From: an uncultured Lachnospiraceae bacterium | Lineage (GTDB): Bacteria; Bacillota; Clostridia; Lachnospirales; Lachnospiraceae | Direction: 5' to 3' | Length of the DNA stretch: 18,009 nucleotides | NCBI GenBank assembly: GCA_910578405.1 | Contig: CAJTQO010000001.1 | Span: 1-18,009, forward strand | Shown: piece after piece, positions 1-6,101 of the stretch | Numbering within the stretch: position 1 is the stretch's first letter | How the letters are laid out: each line of letters starts with the position of its first letter | Program-made: the position numbers and the translations under genes | The notes under the pieces: generated by a model | Told to the model about the DNA's origin: nothing | What the model saw: only the letters and a program-made list of their open reading frames with translations | Database searches by the model: none

Positions 1-2
1 AT

Positions 3-74
3 GGCGCAGTAGCCAAGTGGTAAGGCAATGGTCTGCAACACCAGTATCCACCGGTTCAAATCCGGTCTGCGCCT
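3..74 (+). tRNA. tRNA-Cys (anticodon GCA)
   Basis: A full cloverleaf can be folded. The acceptor arms GGCGCAG (3-9) and CTGCGCC (67-73) pair over 7 bp. The T arm pairs 50-54 with 62-66 around TTCAAAT. The anticodon stem pairs 29-32 with 40-43 around a 7-base loop with GCA at 35-37. The discriminator base is T74, as usual for tRNA-Cys. CCA is not encoded; the sequence continues CTT. The top anticodon-stem pair (A28/G44) is a mismatch. No promoter is visible because the gene starts at the window edge. Confidence 0.96.
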
Positions 75-77
75 CTT

Positions 78-105
78 AAAAAACCCCGAAAAAGCGGGGT
101 TTTTT
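78..105 (+). terminator. Rho-independent terminator of the tRNA-Cys gene
   Basis: The arms CCCCG (84-88) and CGGGG (95-99) pair around AAAAAG. The stem is extended by A-runs (78-83) against the T-run (100-105). It lies 4 bases after the tRNA end, so it is the natural stop for that transcript. The A/T symmetry could let it work on both strands. Confidence 0.93.
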
Positions 106-377
106 GTATTATCTATTTTCTTTTATTATCCTTTTAGACCTAAGCCTCCGTTCTTTTTTTGTTATCATAAGGTGGCGCTAAGGTGGAAAGGCATAGGCCT
201 TTTCCTGCGTTTTTCACAAAAAATTCTTGGATTGCCATTTTTGATGTAAAATTAAGAAAGTTCATTCCTGACAATGCACGCTCCAGTTTGCGTGATATTA
301 GCGCCAAATTCAGGTTACATAGCCACTATGCGCCCTTCCCGGTCATGTTGCCCGGGCTGCACTATATACAATGCATT
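106..377. other. Intergenic region with several small hairpins, no gene seen
   Basis: No convincing reading frame on either strand. It contains the 8-bp direct repeat TAAGGTGG (about 168 and 179). A hairpin GGAAAGGC-ATAG-GCCTTTTCC (185-205) is followed after TGCG by five Ts, a weak terminator-like shape on the plus strand. Three consecutive short inverted repeats follow: CACGC/GCGTG (277-281/290-294), CATAG/CTATG (318-322/326-330) and CCCGG/CCGGG (338-342/352-356). The permease gene ends towards this region, but none of the hairpins has a U-tract in the minus direction, so its terminator is not clear. Confidence 0.5.
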
Positions 378-2600
378 TTACATCATTGTATCATCCCGTA
401 AAACGTCAGCTAAATTGATTTTACTTATATTACGCCAACTAAGATAATATGCAAATGCCACTGTTCCCCAAATAGCCAACATAAAAATCATAATCGGAAT
501 GATTGGCGCTTCGGCAAGAAAGGTTCCCACTTCAACATAGCTTATCTTTAACATATACCCTACTGTAACAACCGCCAGCGGAAGGGTGATTAAAATCGGA
601 CGTCCTGCAATGGTAAGCGCTTCCACGCAGAACATTTTCTTGATTTCCCTTTGTGTCATTCCAACAGACATATACCTTGCAAATTCCCTTTTTCTCTGAT
701 GCACAAATCCCAGCGTATTAGAAAACACGTCTCCAATGCCGATAATTGCAAGCAGAACACAGAAGCCTCCAAATATTGTCATCATCCCTTGTATCTGTTT
801 ATCGTTCGCTTCTGCTTCCTGAATGCGGTTCTCACTTTCTGTCTTATAGTTTCCTGCAATAAGGCTTTCCACCCGCCCCTGCAAAGCGTTCAATTCCTCT
901 AATGTCACATTTTCCCTGCCAAGCATACAGATATAGGTATCTCCCTTATCTTCCTCGCTGCCTCCAATCCGCCCCTTGATGTCTTTCCACAAAGACACGG
1001 GAATAAAATGCGCCAGTTCATAATAGTCAAGCTTTGCGTATTCCTCTCTTAAAGCAGGCGCCTCCTCCGTATAGGACAAAACAGGAATTTCTTCTGTCAT
1101 TTCTTCATTGCCGGACTGCCTTAAAATGCTTATTGCACGTTCCTCTTTCACATAGGGCATATATTGCGGATGCCTAAAATCTGGATTTGTAACATCGCGT
1201 ATCTGATTCCATATAACCGCCCCATCCAGCCTAGGTGTAATGCCAATCTGTTCGCAGTACGTTAAAAAACTTGCGTCATCCAGTATGACAATTGGAACAT
1301 TTATAAGCCAGCCCCCATCCATCTCTTTCACATAATTATCCCCTGCTGCCGCAAAACCGCCAAAGGACTTCATATTTTCGCTTATTTCATCCTCTGCGAT
1401 GATTCTTTTTGCCACTGCCTTCTGATATACAATAGCGCTTCTTATTTCAGGAATCTCCTGTATTTTTTGTGTTTCATTAAAAGTATCCACATCTGTATCC
1501 TTTACGGTAACCATAATATCCCAAACGTCCTGATAACGTTCAAAATAGGTTTCCCTTGTGCTGATTCCTGAAAGCGTAAAAAAGGATTGCATCATGGTGA
1601 AGGCAAGAAAAGAGAATATCAGGCTAAGCGATGCAGTCCGTAAGGCTTTTCGTTGTGCTTTTAATGCGTTGCCTGCCAATTCTCCTTCCATTCCGAAAAA
1701 ATAAGTAAGCAGAGGAGATTTTTTCTTATGCTTTAATTCTAATTCACCTGTATTTTTAATCGCTTCAAGTGGCGTCAGTTGGCTTAATTTTCTGGCTGGC
1801 ATCCATGCGGAAACCCATATTGTCACTACTGTCAAAAGAAGTGTCGCCGCTAAGGCCAGTGGATGGTGGCCAAACACTGCTTCATGCCTGCCTGCCACGC
1901 CATTCCCCAATAAACCGTTCAGCATATGTATAAGCCCCATACTGATTAGAATGCCTAGCAGATTCCCAATTAAAATCGGTAAAATGCATAATGCAGCCGC
2001 TTCCTGCAAAAGACATAACCGTATCTGTTTTGGCGTGGCCCCGATGCTGGAAAAAATGCCAAACTGATGGATTCTGGCATTCATAGACACTGCAAAAGAA
2101 TTATGCATTACAATAATTAATGAAAAAGAGGCAATTCCAGCAATCAGCATAAACAGCGGAAAAAGCAATCTTGGCGCAGTGTCTTTCGGGTCACGTATCA
2201 GATACATTGCCAAAAGTTTATGATTATAAATAACATTTTCTGATGAAATCCCCAAAGTTTTGGCAATCCGTAACGTATTGTCAAGCACAGCCCCCATATC
2301 ATCAAAATAAATATCTATCATGGTTTCCGGAAGCTGCGTTTTCTTTTCCTTTATTACTACATCTTTTACATTCGCAAAATTCTTTATGGATTCAATATCT
2401 TCCTGGGCAAATTCTCCCACGATTCTACTCTGCCATCCCCCTTCTTCCTGTTCGATGCTTTCAATTTCGTATTTCCATGCGTTATAAAATAATCCTAAAA
2501 GCAGTGATAACAGTAAAGCTGATATAAATGCCGTTATCATAACAGACATACTCGATGAATGGTTATTTTTAATATAGCTTGATGAATAATCTTTCCACAT
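378..2600 (-). CDS. FtsX-family ABC transporter permease with two extracytoplasmic domains
   Basis: 740 aa membrane partner of the ATPase 6 bases upstream. Hydrophobic segments lie at about 20-40, 146-166, 197-222, 248-266, 323-345, 606-628, 664-684 and 698-720, giving eight helices in two FtsX-like halves. Each half has a conserved cytoplasmic loop (SSIGATPKQI near 184; MSVGMTQREI near 644). Extracytoplasmic parts span about 41-145 and 346-605. FtsX/MacB-type (type VII) systems usually couple ATP hydrolysis to extracytoplasmic work such as peptide export or antibiotic detachment rather than classical transport. The eight-helix duplicated form differs from BceB (ten helices, one large loop). 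An upstream GGAGG nine bases before the ATG supports the start. The substrate is unknown; antimicrobial-peptide or lantibiotic resistance is inferred from the adjoining two-component system. Confidence 0.9.
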   Translation of the reverse strand: MWKDYSSSYIKNNHSSSMSVMITAFISALLLSLLLGLFYNAWKYEIESIEQEEGGWQSRIVGEFAQEDIESIKNFANVKDVVIKEKKTQLPETMIDIYFDDMGAVLDNTLRIAKTLGISSENVIYNHKLLAMYLIRDPKDTAPRLLFPLFMLIAGIASFSLIIVMHNSFAVSMNARIHQFGIFSSIGATPKQIRLCLLQEAAALCILPILIGNLLGILISMGLIHMLNGLLGNGVAGRHEAVFGHHPLALAATLLLTVVTIWVSAWMPARKLSQLTPLEAIKNTGELELKHKKKSPLLTYFFGMEGELAGNALKAQRKALRTASLSLIFSFLAFTMMQSFFTLSGISTRETYFERYQDVWDIMVTVKDTDVDTFNETQKIQEIPEIRSAIVYQKAVAKRIIAEDEISENMKSFGGFAAAGDNYVKEMDGGWLINVPIVILDDASFLTYCEQIGITPRLDGAVIWNQIRDVTNPDFRHPQYMPYVKEERAISILRQSGNEEMTEEIPVLSYTEEAPALREEYAKLDYYELAHFIPVSLWKDIKGRIGGSEEDKGDTYICMLGRENVTLEELNALQGRVESLIAGNYKTESENRIQEAEANDKQIQGMMTIFGGFCVLLAIIGIGDVFSNTLGFVHQRKREFARYMSVGMTQREIKKMFCVEALTIAGRPILITLPLAVVTVGYMLKISYVEVGTFLAEAPIIPIMIFMLAIWGTVAFAYYLSWRNISKINLADVLRDDTMM

Positions 2601-2606
2601 TGCCCA

Positions 2607-3287
2607 TTACCTCCGCTTCTCGTCGCTTATAATATGCCCATCCTCTATGGTTATGATACGGTCCGCTTCTAAAGCCACTTTTTCATCATGGGTAATCAGC
2701 ACAATCGTCTGTTCCAAATTACGATTGGATAATTTCAGCATATCAATAATTTCTTTGGAACTTTTCTGATCTAAATTTCCAGTCGGCTCGTCCGCCAAAA
2801 GCAGAGCCGGGCGATAAATCAGGGAACGCGCTATGGCAACTCTTTGCTGCTGTCCGCCCGATAGCTGGTTCGGCAAAGCTTCCAGCCGGTCAGCAAGGCC
2901 AAGCGAACGAACTATCTTTTCAAAATACTCTTTGTTTGGTTTTTTCTTATCAAGGGCAAGCGGCATAAGAATGTTTTTTCGCACTGTAAGTGTTGGAATC
3001 AAGTTATAGAACTGATATACCAAACCCACTTTCCTTCTGCGGAAAATTGCTGTCTGCGTCGGATTAAGTTTAGATAGCTCTGTTCCGTCTATGGTGACTT
3101 TTCCGCTTGTAGGCTTATCCACGCTTCCCAGAATATGCAGCAGTGTAGATTTGCCTGAACCGGACGCTCCCATAACCGCCACAAACTCTCCCTTGCCCAC
3201 CGTCAAATCTATTCCGTCCAGTGCAGCCACCTGATTATTGCCGGAGCCATATATTTTGCGGACTCCTTTGCATGTTAAAATATTCAT
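2607..3287 (-). CDS. ABC transporter ATP-binding protein (MacB/LolD/BceA type)
   Basis: 226 aa, the normal length for this subfamily, with all nucleotide-binding motifs: Walker A GASGSGKST at 40-48, Q-loop YQFYN near 91, signature LSGGQ at 142-146, Walker B LLLADE at 162-167 with catalytic E167, and switch histidine H200 in LITHDE. It would dimerise in the cytoplasm and drive the permease encoded immediately downstream. A strong AGGAGG lies 7 bases before the ATG. It is separated from the kinase gene by 153 bases holding its own promoter and operator-like element, so the ATPase-permease pair is transcribed separately from the regulator-kinase pair. Confidence 0.95.
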   Translation of the reverse strand: MNILTCKGVRKIYGSGNNQVAALDGIDLTVGKGEFVAVMGASGSGKSTLLHILGSVDKPTSGKVTIDGTELSKLNPTQTAIFRRRKVGLVYQFYNLIPTLTVRKNILMPLALDKKKPNKEYFEKIVRSLGLADRLEALPNQLSGGQQQRVAIARSLIYRPALLLADEPTGNLDQKSSKEIIDMLKLSNRNLEQTIVLITHDEKVALEADRIITIEDGHIISDEKRR

Positions 3288-3324
3288 TTTGTTTCCTCCT
3301 TGGATATTTTGTATTTCTATGTTT

Positions 3325-3384
3325 GCAGCAAAGCTGCTTGTTAGCTTGTAAACTTTGATTCTGCAGGCAAATGGTTTACAAGCT
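3325..3384 (-). promoter_or_regulatory. Inverted repeats in the leader of the ABC operon
   Basis: AGCTTGTAAAC (3343-3353) and GTTTACAAGCT (3374-3384) form a perfect 11-bp inverted repeat around 20 bases. A second 5-bp hairpin GCAGC-AAA-GCTGC lies at 3325-3337. With the -10 at 3387-3392, transcription should start near 3380. The large repeat therefore lies at the very 5' end of the message or covers the start site. It may be an mRNA 5' stem or a binding site for another regulator; the sequence does not decide which. Confidence 0.55.
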
Positions 3385-3386
3385 AT

Positions 3387-3418
3387 ATTGTACCAAAGGA
3401 AAGTTACAACTTAGTGAC
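3387..3418 (-). promoter_or_regulatory. ABC operon promoter with response-regulator-type operator
   Basis: On the minus strand, half-sites GTCAC (3414-3418) and GTAAC (3403-3407) are 11 bp apart as direct repeats. An extended -10 TGGTACAAT (-10 at 3387-3392) follows. No TTGACA-like -35 is present, as expected for an activator-dependent promoter. The same arrangement with identical spacing lies upstream of the response regulator gene (5357-5388). Confidence 0.78.
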
Positions 3419-3440
3419 TGCAACAGAAATGATATAAATT

Positions 3441-4658
3441 TTATTGTTTATATAACCGGATTTCAAAACATGCGCCGCTATTTGGCAGATTTTTAGCCCT
3501 TATTGTCCCGTTTTGACGTTCTATAATCTCCTTTGACAATGCCAAACCTATTCCAATGCCGCTACTACGGACATTGTCCCCGGCGCTTGCATTCTGTCCC
3601 CGATAAAACCGTTTAAAAAGATATGGAATGTCTTCTTTGGCGAATCCGGTCCCCTCATCCCAAATAAGTATTTCTGTATATAGTGGATTTTGTCCATAAG
3701 AGCAATGGACTGTTCCGCCCGCATTATGCTCCATACAATTTTTCATTACATTCATAATTGCTTCCATAGTCCAGTCTAAATCGGCGGTTACGGCCATCTC
3801 CCCTAATTCCGGAATATCAATGGAAGTTCCGGTATGTGCAAATAATTCCTGCAAATTGTCTGCTGCAAGGACAAGTACAGTAAAAACATCCACATCCTCT
3901 GTTTGAAACATCAACGTGCCTGCATCAAGACGAGATAACACAAGCAGGGATTCTTCTAAATGGGTAAGTCTGATTAACTGCTTTTTTATCTGCTCCATCT
4001 TGCCTTTTTCATATTCTTTTTTCATTGGCATTTCAGACAATGCTTGCAAAGATAAAGAAATTGCAGTGATAGGAGTTTTTATCTGATGCGCGATGTTTGA
4101 TAAATTCTCTGCAAAATCATTTTTTGCCTGTACTGCCGCATCCTTTGTCTGGTAAAGAAATGTCACTGTCTTATATATTTCATCTTCTAGCTTAGAAAAA
4201 ATATCTTCTCCTGAAACAGAAAGGACAACCGCTTTTCCAATGTTGACCTGCTCCAAATAATCGGACAGCCCCTCTATTCGTTTCGCTTCTGCTTGGTTAC
4301 GGAATGCAAAAGTAACGGCAAAGAGGAGGATTCCAGTCAGAAACCCTGTTATGGCAAATAGAATATGATATGTGATAGCGGAATCAGAAAAATCAGATAT
4401 GCGATATCCTAAAACGGATAATACATCCTTTGTTGCCGCACCATCGACCTTTCCGCTCGTATATTCTTTCAATGTGGCGGAAACTATATTCTTCATTTCC
4501 GGCTCCTGTTCCAACACTTCGCCACAAATAGCATTAACCAAATCAAATGGAAGCCTGCTGTAATGGCAGGAAACCAGCATTGCCGTAACAGCAGAAGAAA
4601 TCAAACTGACGGCTGTTGCAAATCCAAACATAATTACAAAGTTTTTTCGTCCGCTCAT
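3441..4658 (-). CDS. Sensor histidine kinase (two-component system)
   Basis: 405 aa membrane kinase, cognate to the regulator gene it overlaps by 4 bases (ATGA). Helices lie at about 8-30 and 96-118, enclosing an external segment of about 65 residues, then a linker and kinase core. The phosphoacceptor is H191 in IAHQIKTPI, with N-box N307, G1 box DEGTG at 334-338 and G2 box SGIGIG near 367-371. The external part is larger than in intramembrane-sensing BceS-like kinases, so it may bind a ligand directly. A GGAGG lies 7 bases before the ATG. The likely role is sensing a cell-envelope-active compound and activating the ABC operon; the ligand is unknown. Confidence 0.92.
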   Translation of the reverse strand: MSGRKNFVIMFGFATAVSLISSAVTAMLVSCHYSRLPFDLVNAICGEVLEQEPEMKNIVSATLKEYTSGKVDGAATKDVLSVLGYRISDFSDSAITYHILFAITGFLTGILLFAVTFAFRNQAEAKRIEGLSDYLEQVNIGKAVVLSVSGEDIFSKLEDEIYKTVTFLYQTKDAAVQAKNDFAENLSNIAHQIKTPITAISLSLQALSEMPMKKEYEKGKMEQIKKQLIRLTHLEESLLVLSRLDAGTLMFQTEDVDVFTVLVLAADNLQELFAHTGTSIDIPELGEMAVTADLDWTMEAIMNVMKNCMEHNAGGTVHCSYGQNPLYTEILIWDEGTGFAKEDIPYLFKRFYRGQNASAGDNVRSSGIGIGLALSKEIIERQNGTIRAKNLPNSGACFEIRLYKQ

Positions 4659-5326
4659 ATGGTTTCCTCCATACGGTATCCCACACTTCTAATTGTTTTC
4701 AAACAGGATGGTTGGTGTAGTTTGTCCCGCAACCGTTTGATAGTGACTGTCAGAGTATTGTTATTCACGTAGTTTCCATTTACATCCCATACCTGTTCTA
4801 AGATTTTTTCTCTGGTAACAGTCTTTCCTTTATTCTGCAAGAGATACAAAAGCAATCCGTACTCTGATGCGCTTAAATCTATTTCTTCCGAACCGCAAGA
4901 AACTGCCCTGCGGTTCAAATCAATCGTAATCTCATCGCAAGACAGGCGCTGTTGCGCCACATTCCCTGTTCTTCGAAGCGCCGCCTGAATCCTTGCATAT
5001 AACACGCTTAATTCAAAAGGTTTAACCACATAATCATCCGCTCCGTTTTGAAAACCCGAAACAATGTCATGGGAATCGCTTCGAACCGTAAGAAAAATAA
5101 TCGGCAATTCCTCCCATCTGCTGCGAATCCATTGACAAAGGCTATCCCCACGGCCATCCGGCATATTCCAATCCAACAAAATAACAGTCGGCACATGAAT
5201 TTCCAATGCTTGTCTAAGCTCTGAAATTGTATTATATATCACTACCTTAAAGTTTTTCCGCTCCAGATATTCTTTTACAGCGTCTGCAATATTAATATCA
5301 TCCTCAGCATAAAATAATTCAACCAT
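4655..5326 (-). CDS. OmpR-family response regulator
   Basis: 223 aa from the ATG at 5326; a TTG at 5335 is in frame but directly abuts the AAGGTGA ribosome site, whereas the ATG is well spaced. The receiver domain (1-about 115) has an acidic pair D9/D10, phosphoacceptor D52 in ILLDWNMPDG and K102 in VVKPF. The C-terminal winged-helix DNA-binding domain (about 125-220) has the family's NNNTLTVTIKRLRDKL recognition region and a VGYR end. It probably binds the GTnAC direct repeats found upstream of its own gene and of the ATPase gene. Confidence 0.94.
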   Translation of the reverse strand: MVELFYAEDDINIADAVKEYLERKNFKVVIYNTISELRQALEIHVPTVILLDWNMPDGRGDSLCQWIRSRWEELPIIFLTVRSDSHDIVSGFQNGADDYVVKPFELSVLYARIQAALRRTGNVAQQRLSCDEITIDLNRRAVSCGSEEIDLSASEYGLLLYLLQNKGKTVTREKILEQVWDVNGNYVNNNTLTVTIKRLRDKLHQPSCLKTIRSVGYRMEETI

Positions 5327-5356
5327 TTCTTTCAATCACCTTATATTTTTTGTTTT

Positions 5357-5388
5357 ATTATACCAGAAAAATGTTACAGTTTAGTGAC
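5357..5388 (-). promoter_or_regulatory. Regulator-kinase promoter with the same operator element
   Basis: On the minus strand, GTCAC (5384-5388) and GTAAC (5373-5377) are direct repeats with an 11-bp period, followed by an extended -10 TGGTATAAT (-10 at 5357-5362). Over 32 positions it matches the ABC operon element at 25, without gaps. The position where a -35 should be reads ACTAAA, so activation is likely. It starts right after the stop codon of the preceding minus-strand frame (5389). Confidence 0.78.
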
Positions 5389-5680
5389 TTACTCCCATAC
5401 CATAAAAGCTCTTTTACCATACCATGGAATCCGGTTCCATCCCCATACTTTTATTCGTCCCGATTGTTTTTCTTTCGAGAGGCTCTCAAGTAATGCCTTT
5501 ATATCCTTTTCCAACAGCGGAGCGTCTTTTACCATTAAATACAGCTTTGTATTCAACCATTCTTCCCACAGCTCATTAAATAGAGCCACGATGTCAGTAA
5601 AAATGATAGCATCTTCAAAGCCATACGGCGGCTTATAATGCTTCAGTTTGGATACGCGCGCATGTCCATGCGGTGAACAG
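5389..5680 (-). pseudogene. C-terminal part of an unrecognised protein, 5' end missing
   Basis: A minus-strand frame is open from about 5737 to the TAA at 5389. The part from about 5675 has protein-like content, including HYKPPYGFEDAIIFTDIVAL and WLNTKLYLMVKDAPLLEKDI, and ends KRAFMVWE. The only start-like codon in the lower half (GTG at 5589) has no ribosome site, and upstream the frame runs into sequence coding on the other strand. I read it as a gene fragment whose beginning was lost. Composition matches the AT-rich ABC block. The family is not recognised. Because it ends one base before the operator of the regulator gene, it may have travelled with the module. Confidence 0.5.
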
Positions 5681-5874
5681 CCTTTGCCTTTCTGAAACAG
5701 CCGGTATCGGCGGAAGCGTTGGCAGAGCGGCTACAGGCATTCCTGCGGCAGAGCCAAAAGGAGGAGGCGCGGCTGGAGTTTTGTAAGAGTTTCAGAATCC
5801 GGACAGGCATTTATGAAAATCGTTTGGAGGAATGGAGGGGCGGCTTTATGGAAAAGAAGAATGCCATTTCATAG
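5677..5874 (+). pseudogene. C-terminal remnant, receiver-domain-like
   Basis: A plus-strand frame from just after an in-frame TGA (5674) to TAG (5872-5874), with no usable start codon or ribosome site. It begins AFAFLKQPVSAEALAERLQA and ends RGGFMEKKNAIS. The FLKQPV...L...L pattern resembles the beta5-Lys-Pro-alpha5 end of a response regulator receiver domain, followed by about 40 residues of charged tail. Base composition matches the GC-richer genes to the right, unlike the AT-rich block ending just before it. It is probably the surviving 3' end of a chromosomal gene cut by the junction. The family assignment is weak. Confidence 0.5.
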
Positions 5875-5920
5875 GCTGGCTTTGTGATAACGGATTCCCG
5901 TGGGCGGAATAGAGAAAATA

Positions 5921-5950
5921 TTGACAGGAAAATGCAAGAGAGGATATAAT
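5921..5950 (+). promoter_or_regulatory. Sigma-A-type promoter for the hybrid kinase operon
   Basis: TTGACA (5921-5926) and TATAAT (5945-5950) are both perfect consensus, with an 18-base spacer. Transcription should start near 5957, leaving a leader of about 145 bases before the kinase ATG. Confidence 0.85.
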
Positions 5951-5992
5951 AATCCTGTTGCATATGATATACTATGATGCATTTTACGACGA

Positions 5993-6080
5993 GGCTTGAG
6001 GTTGTTTCCTGTAGGATAGCCCATGCGCGTTTTTGGCGCAGGGATGGGCAAAGAATGGGGAGGTTATGGAAACGGCTTGA
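5993..6080 (+). promoter_or_regulatory. Structured leader with a 4-codon reading frame
   Basis: GCCCAT (6019-6024) pairs with ATGGGC (6044-6049), and inside it GCGC (6025-6028) pairs with GCGC (6036-6039) around a T-rich loop with an AGGG bulge. An alternative fold GGCT...AGCC (5993-5996/6018-6021), with AGG/CCT inside, would compete for 6019-6021. Then GGGGAGG (6057-6063), a stronger ribosome site than the kinase's own, precedes ATG GAA ACG GCT TGA (6066-6080), 21 bases before the kinase start. It does not match a riboswitch class I know; attenuation or translational coupling is speculative. Confidence 0.4.
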
Positions 6081-6101
6081 GCGGCGGAACGGAGATTGGG
6101 A

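Noticed and set aside
3..105. tRNA-Cys as attachment site of the AT-rich block
   Set aside because: I looked for a copy of the tRNA 3' end near the right junction (5600-5720) and found none, and there is no integrase gene in the window.
28..401. Small plus-strand open frames from 28 and 183
   Set aside because: The first overlaps the tRNA and its terminator; neither has a ribosome site or protein-like composition.
5993..6049. Known riboswitch in the kinase leader
   Set aside because: I compared it from memory with c-di-GMP, THF, ZTP, fluoride, TPP and cobalamin consensus cores and none fits.
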